DNA from: Actinospineispora eucalypti | Lineage (GTDB): Bacteria; Actinomycetota; Actinomycetes; Mycobacteriales; Pseudonocardiaceae | Assembly: GCA_014208095.1 (NCBI GenBank) | Contig: JACHMT010000001.1 | Span: forward strand, 2,790,001 to 2,854,000 | DNA: 64,000 bases | Reading direction: 5' to 3' | In this document: one piece after another, positions 7,182 through 15,215 of the stretch | How positions within the stretch are numbered: the stretch's first letter is position 1 | Layout: every line of letters begins with the position of its first letter | The notes under the pieces: model-generated | The model's database searches: none | Told to the model about the DNA's origin: nothing | Seen by the model: only the letters and a program-made list of their open reading frames with translations | Translations under genes and position numbers: made by a program

Positions 7182-8441
7182 ATGACCATGACAGTTGAGC
7201 AGGCCGGGTTGACCGTGATCGACCCGACCGCGTACGCGGAGGAACGCCGCCTGCACGAGGCGTGCGCCCTGCTGCGCCGGGAGTCGCCGGTTCACTGGGT
7301 CGACGGCCTGCCCGAGTACAACCCGTTCTGGGTGATCACCAAGCGGGCGCACATCCTGGAGATCGAGAAGAACCACCAGCAGTTCCGCAACCACCCGCGC
7401 CCGGTGCTGGTCCCCGCCGTGGAGGACCAGCGGCAGGCCGAGCAGGGCCAGCTGCTGCGCACCCTGATCCACATCGACGACCCGGACCACAAGGCGCTGC
7501 GCCCGGTCGCGGCCGACTGGTTCAAGCCCAAGACGCTGCGCACCATGCAGGAGAACGTGGACGTCCTGGCGCGGCGGTACGTGGACCAGATGGCGGCCAG
7601 GGGCAGCGAGTGCGACTTCGTCAGCGAGGTCGCCGTGCACTACCCGCTGCAGGTGATCCTGTCCCTGCTCGGGCTGCCGGAGAGCGACTTCCCCCGGATG
7701 CTGCAGCTCACCCAGGAGATCTTCGGCGGGGACGACCCGGAGCGCCGCCGGGGGGAGACCCCGGAGGAGCAGATGGCCGTGGTGATGGACTTCTTCGCCT
7801 ACTTCCAGCGGCTGATCAACGACCGCCGGGAGACCCCGACCGAGGACCTGGCCTCGGCGATCGCCAACGCCCGGATCGACGGCGAGTACCTGTCCGACAT
7901 CGACTGCGCCTCCTACTTCGTGATCATCGCGACCGCCGGGCACGACACCACCAGCTCGACCATCGCCGGTGGGCTGCACGCCCTGCTCGAGCACCCCGAC
8001 CAGCTGGAGAAGCTGCGGGCCGACCCGAGCCTGATGCCCGGCGCGGTGGAGGAGATGATCCGCTGGGTCACGCCGGTGAAGGAGTTCATGCGCACCGCGC
8101 GGGAGGACTACGAGATCGGCGGGCAGACCATCAAGGCCGGGCAGAGCCTGCTGCTCATGTACCCGTCGGGCAACCGGGACGAGGAGGAGTTCGACAACCC
8201 GGACGTGTTCGACGTGACCCGGCGGCCGAACCGGCACGTGGCGTTCGGCGCCGGCGTGCACTTCTGCCTCGGCGCGGCACTCGCCCGCATGGAGACCCAG
8301 GCCATCTTCGCCGAGCTGCTGCCCCGGCTGGAGCACATCGAGCTGGCCGGCACCCCCGAGGGGGTGCCCAGCACGTTCGTCAGCGGGCTGAAGCGGCTGC
8401 CCATCCGGTACCGGCTGACCGGGGCGCCGGTACCGGCCTGA
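7182..8441 (+). CDS. cytochrome P450
   Basis: About 419 residues from ATG 7182, with GGAG six bases upstream. This soluble bacterial P450 has the I-helix AGHDTTSS near residue 251, the K-helix ExxR (EEMIR), and the heme loop FGAGVHFCLG with the cysteine ligand at about residue 362. It resembles actinobacterial CYP125/CYP142/CYP124-type enzymes that oxidise steroid or branched lipid side chains, but the subfamily is an inference. No ferredoxin or reductase gene is adjacent, so electron partners come from elsewhere. The flanking CoA ligases suggest oxidation followed by CoA activation of a lipid substrate. Confidence 0.93.
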   Translation: MTMTVEQAGLTVIDPTAYAEERRLHEACALLRRESPVHWVDGLPEYNPFWVITKRAHILEIEKNHQQFRNHPRPVLVPAVEDQRQAEQGQLLRTLIHIDDPDHKALRPVAADWFKPKTLRTMQENVDVLARRYVDQMAARGSECDFVSEVAVHYPLQVILSLLGLPESDFPRMLQLTQEIFGGDDPERRRGETPEEQMAVVMDFFAYFQRLINDRRETPTEDLASAIANARIDGEYLSDIDCASYFVIIATAGHDTTSSTIAGGLHALLEHPDQLEKLRADPSLMPGAVEEMIRWVTPVKEFMRTAREDYEIGGQTIKAGQSLLLMYPSGNRDEEEFDNPDVFDVTRRPNRHVAFGAGVHFCLGAALARMETQAIFAELLPRLEHIELAGTPEGVPSTFVSGLKRLPIRYRLTGAPVPA

Positions 8442-8474
8442 TCAGCCGGGCTAGGGCCAACGTCCTTCAGTCAG

Positions 8475-8941
8475 GGGCCGCACCGGTCGTCTTCGGTCCG
8501 CCGGTTCGGCGGGGGTCGGGTTCGAAAGACGGCCTCGACGGCGCGGACCGGTCGGGCTGGCGCGGCTCGGTCTCGCCCGGCGCCTTTCGCTCGCCACCCG
8601 CGCCCGCTCCCGTGCGCCCGCTCCCGTGCTCAGGACGAACGGTTGGTGTGTGGCGGCCTTCGTAACGCAGGGTTGCCAGGCGCGGAGGCCGCGCGGTCGA
8701 TTCCGCGGCGGGTCGTCGTCGAGTGCGACACCATTCTGGTTTGATCTTGGAAAAAACCAGAATGGTGTCGACTTCGGTGAATGGGACAAACCGAACCCGA
8801 CCGATACCGGTCACGTTCCGTAACGAGGCCGGCGGTCGGGAGCGCGAACCGCGGCAGGGCGGCCACCGCGCCGCCGTCCGGGCCGATCCTTCGGACCCGA
8901 TTCCCGCCGCACCGGCGGACCGAAGACGACCGGTGCGACCC
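8475..8941. repeat. 467-bp intergenic element with long imperfect terminal inverted repeats
   Basis: The segment from 8475 to 8534 is repeated inverted at 8881-8941 with about 54 of 61 positions identical, including a perfect 27-bp block that contains ACCGGTCGTCTTCGGTCC. A separate perfect hairpin lies inside (8726-8770). It fills the space between the convergent P450 and ligase genes and carries no credible coding frame. It could be a non-autonomous mobile element or a convergent-end structural repeat. Confidence 0.7.
8726..8770. terminator. perfect 17-bp hairpin inside the long inverted repeat
   Basis: The arms CGACACCATTCTGGTTT (8726-8742) and its exact complement (8754-8770) enclose an 11-nt loop containing GATCTTGG. 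It is AT-richer than its surroundings and probably forms a terminator for the two convergent genes. Confidence 0.65.
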
Positions 8942-8962
8942 GTTAACCGGGCGGCCTTGTCG

Positions 8963-10471
8963 CTAGGGCAGCTGGTCGCGCAGGACCCGTTTGAGCAGCT
9001 TGCCGGACGCGTTGCGGGGCAGCTCCCCGACCAGGTGCACCGCCTTGGGCACCTTGAAGCCGGCCAGCCGGCCCTTGGCGTGCGCGATCAGCTCCTCGGG
9101 GTCCACCGGTGACTTGGTCACCACGAACGCGGTGATCGCCTCGATCCACCGCTCGTGCGGCACGCCGATCACCGCCGCCTCGGCGACCGCCGGGTGGGTG
9201 TAGAGGGCGTCCTCGACCTCGCGGGAGGCCACTAGCACACCGCCCGTGTTGATCACGTCCTTGATCCGGTCCACCACGGTGATGTAGCCCTCCTCGTCCG
9301 CGCGAACCAGGTCACCGGAGTGGAACCAGCCGCTGGCGAACGCCTCGGCCGTCTCCTCCGGCTTCTCCCAGTAGCCCTCGCACAGCTGCGGCGAGCGGTA
9401 GACCACCTCGCCCAGCTCGCCCGGCGCGACGTCGTTGCCCTCGCCGTCCACCACCCGCAGCTCCACGAACAGCACCGCGCGGCCGCAGGAGCCGGGCCGG
9501 TCGGGGTGCTCCTCCGGCTGCAGCGCGGTGGCCAGCGGGCCGATCTCGGACTGCCCGAACAGGTTGTAGAAGCCCAGCCCGGGCAGCGCCTGCTGGAGCC
9601 GCTCCAGCACCGGCCCCGGCATGATCGACGCCCCGTAGAAGGCCTTGCGCAGCGAGCTCAGGTCCCGGGTGGCGAAGTCGGGGTGCTGGGAGAGCGGCAC
9701 CCACACCGTGGGGGCCAGGAACAGCGCGCCGATCTTGTCCGCCTCGATCCGGCGCAGGATCTCCGGGACGTCCGGGGCCTCCATCACGTGATTGGTCGCG
9801 CCGACGGCCAGGTAGGGGAGCATCAACACGTGCATGCCGGCCGAGTGGTACAGCGGCATCGGGTGCAGCGGCTGGTCGTGCTCGTGGCAGCCCATGGCCA
9901 CGATGCAGGACACGTACTCGTGCACCAGCGCCCGGTGGGTCATCATCGCGCCCTTGGGCCGGCTGGTGGTGCCGGAGGTGTAGAGCAGCTGGACCAGGTC
10001 GGTGTCCGCCACCGGGACGTCGATGTGCGGCACCTCGCCGGCACTGGCGCGGGCCAGCAGCGAGTCCTCCGTGTCGCGCAGCGCGAGCACCTGCTTCGGC
10101 GGCTCGGGCAGCGCCTCCACCGGCCCGGCCAGCGCCGGATCGACCAGGATCGCGCTGGCCCCGGACTGCTCCACCAGGTAGGCCAGCTCGTCTCCGGTCA
10201 GGTTGTAGTTGATCGGCACGTGCACCAGGCCGGCCCTGGCGCAGGCCAGGAAACCGATCACGTAGGCGTCCGAGTTCTTCCCGTAGGCGGCGACCCGGTC
10301 GCCCTTGTCCAGGCCGAGCCCGAGCAGGACGGCCGCCGCCCGGCTGACCGCGTCGTCCAGCTCCCGGTAGGTCCACGTCCGGCCGGCGAAGCGCAGCGCC
10401 ACCCGGTCGGGCGTGCGGCGGGCGCTGCGCGCCGGCACGTCGGCCACGGTGCTCGACTTGGTCGCGATCAT
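8963..10471 (-). CDS. fatty-acid-CoA ligase (AMP-dependent synthetase)
   Basis: About 502 residues. ATG 10471 has GGGAGG upstream and begins directly with the family N-terminus (MIATKSSTVADVPARSARRT); the longer open frame to 10759 has no such support. Motifs: P-loop YTSGTTSRPKG near 164, FGQSEIGP, WFHSGDL, DRIKDVINTGGVLV and the terminal catalytic Lys in NASGKLLKR. The hinge carries VLVAS in place of the usual ENIYP. It acts on an unknown carboxylic acid. It is convergent with the P450 gene across the long inverted repeat and is not a close copy of the ligase at 4614. Confidence 0.92.
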   Translation of the reverse strand: MIATKSSTVADVPARSARRTPDRVALRFAGRTWTYRELDDAVSRAAAVLLGLGLDKGDRVAAYGKNSDAYVIGFLACARAGLVHVPINYNLTGDELAYLVEQSGASAILVDPALAGPVEALPEPPKQVLALRDTEDSLLARASAGEVPHIDVPVADTDLVQLLYTSGTTSRPKGAMMTHRALVHEYVSCIVAMGCHEHDQPLHPMPLYHSAGMHVLMLPYLAVGATNHVMEAPDVPEILRRIEADKIGALFLAPTVWVPLSQHPDFATRDLSSLRKAFYGASIMPGPVLERLQQALPGLGFYNLFGQSEIGPLATALQPEEHPDRPGSCGRAVLFVELRVVDGEGNDVAPGELGEVVYRSPQLCEGYWEKPEETAEAFASGWFHSGDLVRADEEGYITVVDRIKDVINTGGVLVASREVEDALYTHPAVAEAAVIGVPHERWIEAITAFVVTKSPVDPEELIAHAKGRLAGFKVPKAVHLVGELPRNASGKLLKRVLRDQLP

Positions 10472-10828
10472 CTGGACGGCCTCCCGGCGCTGGTGGACCC
10501 GTTTCCTGAGAACTTCCGCATACCTTTCTGCCCAGCCGTCCTGCCCGCAACCTGTGCGATAGCACGCCCGCTGGGCCACGGCGATACGTGAGAGCGCAAC
10601 TACACGGCTTGCGCAAGCAAGGAGAGCGATTTCCCCGCATTGGGTGAAGGCATTGGTGCCCCCGCCGGACGGCGAGTGGTGGCGGCCACTTACCATCTCC
10701 TGCACCGGGGCGCTCCCCACACTGGGCGGGGCCACCAACTCCGCCCGGTGCCAGTGCACTCGGCGGCCGCTCTGTCCCGGTATCGCTCGGCGCCGCCGTC
10801 ATAGCGCAGTGAGCGAGGTCGACAGCTG
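10472..10828. promoter_or_regulatory. 357-bp divergent intergenic region
   Basis: It separates the ligase (minus) from the Mce-associated operon (plus). I see no gene. A perfect 12-bp palindrome GCTTGCGCAAGC (10607-10618) could be an operator; nothing else stands out. Confidence 0.35.
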
Positions 10829-12112
10829 ATGGCTCAGGTCAAGGTGGGACCAGGCGACGCGGGGCCCGAGGAGCCCAAGGCCGAGGCCGCGTCTACCACA
10901 ACGCCCCAGGAGAAGGCGGATACGAAGCCCGGGGCCGAGGCGAAAGCCGAGGAACCGAAGGCCGACGCCGAGGTGGCCAAGGCCGACGCCGCGGTCGAGG
11001 AGACCGAGGCTTCCGAGGTGAAGGCATCGGAGGCGAAGGACGGGGCCGCCAAGGCTGACGCCGCAGTCTCCGAGGCGAAGGCCGCCGGGGACGCCGAGCC
11101 CGCGAAGGGTGAGGCCAAGCCGGCGGAGCCCGCGAAGGCTGAACCCGCCGCCGAGGTGGCGGAGAAGCCGGCTGACGCCAAGGTCGAGGACGCCAAGGTC
11201 GAGGACGCGCCGGCCGAGAAGCCCGCGGACACGAAGGCCGAGGGCGCCAAGCCCGCCGGCGCCGAGGCCACCGACGCGGCGCCGGAGAAGGACGCGGACG
11301 CGCCGGTCGCGGAGGCCAAGGCTGAGGAGCCTGAGGCCAAGGGCGCCAAGCCTGAGCAGTCTGAGGCCGACGACGCGAAGCCTGCGGAGTCCAAGGCTTC
11401 CGAGGACGCGGAGCCCGCGGAGTCCAAGGCTTCCGAGGACGCCAAGCCTGAGGAGGCCAAGGCTTCCGAGGATGCGAAGACCGAGAAGTCCGAGGACGAC
11501 AAGGACGAACGGACGGTGGTGATCTCCTCCCCGAAGGCGGAGGAGAACGGCGTGAAGGCCGCCGCCGCGTCGGCCAAGCTGGCCGGCGAGGAAGAGACCG
11601 TCGTACTTCCCTCGCCCCGCTCGGGCGGGCCGTCCAAGCAGTGGAAGATCCTGGTCGGCGCGTTGAGCGTGGTGGCGGTCGGGCTGCTGGTGGCCGGTGT
11701 GCTGCTGTTCGTGCACAACCGGTCGGCGGCCGATCTGGACGCCCAGCGGGTGGAGGCGTCCGGCGTGGCGCAGAAGGTCGCCACCGACCTCACCTCGCTG
11801 GGCGCGGACAACGCCCAGGCGGTGATCGCCAGCCTGAACGGCGAGACCACGGGCGACTTCAAGAACAAGATCGGCAGCCTCAGCGGGCAGCTGCAGGGTG
11901 CGCTGCAGCAGCTGAACGCCAGCTCCAAGGGCACCGTCAACGGTGCGGCCGTGGAGAAGATCGACGACAAGTCCGCGTCGGTGCTGGTCTCCGTCGCGGC
12001 GACGATCTCGAGCAGCAAGCTGCCCCAGCCGCAGCAGGTCTCGTACCGGATCTCCGTCCAACTCCAGCATGACGGCAGCCGCTGGCTGGCGTCGGAGGTG
12101 AACTTCGTATGA
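10829..12112 (+). CDS. Mce-associated membrane protein with long Ala/Lys/Glu-rich N-terminus
   Basis: 427 residues. Residues 1 to about 270 are low-complexity A/K/E/D/P repeats, predicted disordered and cytoplasmic. One transmembrane helix follows near 271-294 (WKILVGALSVVAVGLLVAGVLLF), then an extracytoplasmic domain of the Mce-associated (Tim44/NTF2-like) type. Such proteins accompany Mce lipid importers in mycobacteria. No mce or yrbE gene is in the window. The next gene overlaps by ATGA and is of the same family. The acidic tail is far longer than in typical Mas proteins and includes DERTVVISS and EETVVLPS, which resemble Thr/Ser kinase target contexts. Confidence 0.75.
   Translation: MAQVKVGPGDAGPEEPKAEAASTTTPQEKADTKPGAEAKAEEPKADAEVAKADAAVEETEASEVKASEAKDGAAKADAAVSEAKAAGDAEPAKGEAKPAEPAKAEPAAEVAEKPADAKVEDAKVEDAPAEKPADTKAEGAKPAGAEATDAAPEKDADAPVAEAKAEEPEAKGAKPEQSEADDAKPAESKASEDAEPAESKASEDAKPEEAKASEDAKTEKSEDDKDERTVVISSPKAEENGVKAAAASAKLAGEEETVVLPSPRSGGPSKQWKILVGALSVVAVGLLVAGVLLFVHNRSAADLDAQRVEASGVAQKVATDLTSLGADNAQAVIASLNGETTGDFKNKIGSLSGQLQGALQQLNASSKGTVNGAAVEKIDDKSASVLVSVAATISSSKLPQPQQVSYRISVQLQHDGSRWLASEVNFV
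11391..11489 (+). repeat. in-frame 33-nt tandem repeat (three units)
   Basis: Units starting at 11391, 11424 and 11457, each beginning CCAAGGCTTCCGAGGA, encode an 11-residue KASEDAxPxES-like repeat inside the disordered N-terminus. Likely prone to copy-number change. Confidence 0.75.
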
Positions 12113-12705
12113 GCATCAGTGACACCAAGACCGACGCCAAGACCGAGGCCGACGCGGACGACAAGACCGTCGTGCTCGAGTCGGAGGAGAAGACCAAGCC
12201 GGCCGAGCCGAACGCGGCCGGCGGCCGATCCCGGACGCTGGTGCCGCTGGTGCTCGGGGTGGTCGTCCTGGGCCTGGCGATCGCGGTCGGCTTCTTCACC
12301 GTCCAGGCGGTGAGCAGCTCGAACGCCGAGCAGGACCGGACCGCCGCCCTGGATGCGGCGCGCACCTCGTCCGCGCAGGCACTCAGCTACAACTCGGACA
12401 CCATCGACGCGGACATCGCCCGGACCAAGGCGCTGCTCACCGGCAAGTTCGCCGCCGACTTCGACCAGCTCGCCACCCAGTTCCTGCTGCCGGCGAGCAA
12501 GCAGACGAAGCTGTCCACCAATGCCGAGGTGACGCACGCGGCGGTTATCGAGTCCGGGCCGCGGGAGGCCAAGGTGCTGCTGTTCGTGAACCAGACGGTG
12601 CGCGCGGCCAGCGCGCCCCAGCCGGCCACCGGCGCGGCCGGCATGCGGGTCACCATGACCCTCGCCGACGGCAAGTGGCTGATCTCCAACATCGAGCCCA
12701 TCTGA
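12109..12705 (+). CDS. Mce-associated membrane protein
   Basis: 198 residues, coupled by ATGA to the preceding gene. A short acidic N-terminus (DDKTVVLESEE, again a possible Thr phosphorylation context) is followed by one transmembrane helix near 42-65 and an extracytoplasmic NTF2-like domain with DFDQLATQFLLPASKQTKL and a terminal GKWLISNIEPI. That C-terminal pattern is typical of Mce-associated proteins. Together the two probably form a membrane heterodimer supporting a lipid transporter encoded elsewhere. Confidence 0.78.
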   Translation: MSISDTKTDAKTEADADDKTVVLESEEKTKPAEPNAAGGRSRTLVPLVLGVVVLGLAIAVGFFTVQAVSSSNAEQDRTAALDAARTSSAQALSYNSDTIDADIARTKALLTGKFAADFDQLATQFLLPASKQTKLSTNAEVTHAAVIESGPREAKVLLFVNQTVRAASAPQPATGAAGMRVTMTLADGKWLISNIEPI

Positions 12706-12714
12706 GAGGCCGCC

Positions 12715-12745
12715 GGCCGGCACGCGGGACCTCGGCGTGCCGGCC
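12715..12745. terminator. terminator of the Mce-associated operon
   Basis: A perfect 11-bp stem GGCCGGCACGC / GCGTGCCGGCC with a 9-nt loop, starting 10 bp after the operon's last stop. Confidence 0.7.
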
Positions 12746-12772
12746 CGGGGTGATCGCGGCTACAGTCCGGCT

Positions 12773-15160
12773 ATGCGCGGATCCATTCTTGGCACCGAGG
12801 TGCGGCGGGTCGAAGACGACGAGTTGATGCGTGGCCAGGGCACCTATGTGGACAACCTGGACATCCCCGACACCTTGCACGCGACCTTCGTCCGGTCGCC
12901 ATTGGCCCACGCCCTTATCGAGGGCGTCGACACTTCTGAGGCAAAGACCGCGCCCGGCGTGCGCGCGGTGTATCTGGCCGAGGACCTCAACCTTGCCCCG
13001 CAGGTCGGGGCCATCCCGTTGAACCCGAAGACCGCCCGGCCGCCGCTCGCGGTGGGCAAGGTCCGGTTCGTCGGGGATGTGGTCGCGGTCGTCATCGCGG
13101 ACACCAAGGCCCAGGCCAACGACGCCGCCGAGCTGGTCGTGGTGGACTACGACCCGCTCGACGTGGTGGTCGACCTGGAAGCGGCCCTCGACCCGGACGG
13201 CCCGCTCCAGTTCGAGGAGCTGGGCTCCAACATCGCCGCCGGCGAGCGGGAGCCGGACGAGGAGGGCGACCCGCTCGAGGGCGCCGACGTCGTGGTCCGG
13301 GTGACCATGCGCAACCAGCGGCTGGCCCCGATGCCGATGGAGCCCAACGCGATGATCGCCATCCCGGGCGGCATCGACGGCACGGACTACGACGCCACGG
13401 TCTACGTGTCCGCGCAGGCGGCCCACATGGCCCAGGCGCTGCTGGCCGGTGGCATCGGCATGGACATGTCCCGGCTGCGGGTGATCTCGCCGCACGTCGG
13501 CGGCGGGTTCGGCGCCAAGATCGGCGCGCAGGCCGAGCACCTGGTCGTGCTGGCCGCCGCGCTGAAGCTGGGCCGCCCGGTGAAGTGGATCGAGACCCGC
13601 TCGGAGAACGCGGTCTCCATGATGCACGGCCGGGCCCAGCAGGAGTGGGTGGAGATGGGCCTGCGCCAGGACGGCACGATCGTCGGCCTGCGGCTGAACG
13701 TGCTGGTGGACTGCGGTGCCTACGGCGGGTTCAACGGCTTCCTGGGCATCGTGTTCACCCGCATGATGTCGGCCGGCGTCTACCGCATCCCGAAGATCAG
13801 CTACAACGTCGCCGCGGTGCTCACCAACACCGCCTCGGTCGGTGCGTTCCGCGGCGCCGGCCGTCCGGAGGCGGCCGAGCTGCTCGAGCGGATCATGGAC
13901 ATGGCCGCCGTCGAACTGAAGATCGACCCGGCCGAGCTGCGCCGGCGCAACTACATCCAGCCCGACGAGTTCCCGCACACCACCGTGGTCGGCGCGCCGT
14001 ACGACAACGGTGACTACGAGCTGCCGCTGCGCAAGGCGCTCGAGCTGGCCGGCTACGAAGACCTGCGGGCCGAGCAGGAGCGCCGCCGGAGCAGCGGTGA
14101 CCCCAAGCAGCTGGGCATCGGGCTGGCCTCCTACGTGGAGGTCACCGGCGCCGGCAACTTCACCGAGTGGGCCGCCGTGGACGTGCACGCCGACGGCGGG
14201 GCGACCATCAAGGTGGGCACCTCGGCGCACGGCCAGGGGCACGCCACCTCGTTCGGCATGATCGTGTCGGACCGGCTGGGCATTCCGCTGGAGAAGATCA
14301 AGTTTGTCCAGGCGGACACCGCCGAGGTGCCGCGCGGCGGCGGGACCATGGGCTCCCGTTCGCTGCAGATCGGCGGCAATGCGGTGAACCGGGCCGCCGA
14401 GGTGGTGCTGCAGTCCGCCCGCGAGCTGGCGGCTGAGCTGCTCGAGGCCGACGTCGACGACATCGAGGTCTCGGACAGCGGCGAGCTGGGCGTGGCCGGC
14501 GTGCCGGACCGGACGCTCAGCTGGTCGAAGCTGTCCGAGGCCGCCACCGAGCGCGGCCAGCGGCTGGGCACCGAGCTGGACTGGGAGCAGCAGGGCGGTT
14601 CCACCTTCCCGTTCGGCACCCACCTGTCCGTGGTGGAGGTGGACACCGACACCGGCAAGGTCACCCCGCTCAAGCACTACGCGGTGGACGACTGCGGGCG
14701 CATCCTCAACCCGCTGATCGTGGCCGGTCAGCAGCACGGCGGGCTGGCCCAGGGCATGGCCCAGACGCTCTGGGAGCACTTCGTCTACGACGCGGACGGC
14801 AACCCGACCACGGCCACGCTGACCGACTACACCATCCCGTCGGCGGCCGACCTGCCCTGGTTCGACGTGTCCAACACCGAGACGCCCACGCCGCACAACC
14901 CACTGGGCGCCAAGGGCATCGGGGAGAGCGCCACCGTCGGCTCCACCCCCGCCGTGCACAACGCCATCGTCGACGCGGTCAGCCACCTCGGCATCCGCCA
15001 CATCGACCTCCCCTGCACCCCCCACGCCGTCTGGCGGGCCATCGAGAACGCAAGGAAGGGCGCCCTGCCCGACCCCTGGCGCGAACCGCCCCTGGCGGCC
15101 CTCCGCGCCCTCCCCGAACGCCAACCCATGGACCCCGACGCCGAACCCGTCGGCGCCTGA
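12773..15160 (+). CDS. molybdenum hydroxylase large subunit (xanthine dehydrogenase/CoxL family)
   Basis: About 795 residues from ATG 12773 (MRGSILGTEVRRVEDDELM). It binds the molybdenum-cytosine-dinucleotide cofactor in a xanthine dehydrogenase/aldehyde oxidase-type complex. Visible motifs: VGGGFGAK near 241, the active-site region GAFRGAGRPEA near 358 and the catalytic glutamate loop GAKGIGESATVG near 710. The loop is not AYRCSFR, so this is not a true form-I CO dehydrogenase; an aldehyde or N-heterocycle substrate is more likely. The FAD and [2Fe-2S] subunits normally co-transcribed are absent on both sides. No clear Shine-Dalgarno sequence is seen. Confidence 0.9.
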   Translation: MRGSILGTEVRRVEDDELMRGQGTYVDNLDIPDTLHATFVRSPLAHALIEGVDTSEAKTAPGVRAVYLAEDLNLAPQVGAIPLNPKTARPPLAVGKVRFVGDVVAVVIADTKAQANDAAELVVVDYDPLDVVVDLEAALDPDGPLQFEELGSNIAAGEREPDEEGDPLEGADVVVRVTMRNQRLAPMPMEPNAMIAIPGGIDGTDYDATVYVSAQAAHMAQALLAGGIGMDMSRLRVISPHVGGGFGAKIGAQAEHLVVLAAALKLGRPVKWIETRSENAVSMMHGRAQQEWVEMGLRQDGTIVGLRLNVLVDCGAYGGFNGFLGIVFTRMMSAGVYRIPKISYNVAAVLTNTASVGAFRGAGRPEAAELLERIMDMAAVELKIDPAELRRRNYIQPDEFPHTTVVGAPYDNGDYELPLRKALELAGYEDLRAEQERRRSSGDPKQLGIGLASYVEVTGAGNFTEWAAVDVHADGGATIKVGTSAHGQGHATSFGMIVSDRLGIPLEKIKFVQADTAEVPRGGGTMGSRSLQIGGNAVNRAAEVVLQSARELAAELLEADVDDIEVSDSGELGVAGVPDRTLSWSKLSEAATERGQRLGTELDWEQQGGSTFPFGTHLSVVEVDTDTGKVTPLKHYAVDDCGRILNPLIVAGQQHGGLAQGMAQTLWEHFVYDADGNPTTATLTDYTIPSAADLPWFDVSNTETPTPHNPLGAKGIGESATVGSTPAVHNAIVDAVSHLGIRHIDLPCTPHAVWRAIENARKGALPDPWREPPLAALRALPERQPMDPDAEPVGA

Positions 15161-15169
15161 CCCGGACAC

Positions 15170-15207
15170 GAGACCTCGGCACACCCCACTCGGGTGTGCC
15201 GGGTCTC
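15170..15207. terminator. terminator after the molybdenum hydroxylase gene
   Basis: The stem GAGACC-CGGCACACCC pairs with GGGTGTGCCGGGTCTC with one bulged base. It ends at 15207, immediately before the target-site duplication of the inserted IS256-family element. Confidence 0.7.
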
Positions 15208-15215
15208 CCACCTGG

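Noticed and set aside
10472..10759. N-terminal extension of the second acyl-CoA ligase by 96 residues
   Set aside because: The extension has no similarity to the family, while ATG 10471 has a good ribosome binding site and the expected first residues.
11391..11489. CRISPR or VNTR outside a gene
   Set aside because: The 33-nt repeats are in frame within the Mce-associated protein and encode part of its disordered tail.
12773..15160. Carbon monoxide dehydrogenase CoxL
   Set aside because: The diagnostic active-site loop with Cys (AYRCSFR) is absent; GAFRGAGRPEA is present instead.
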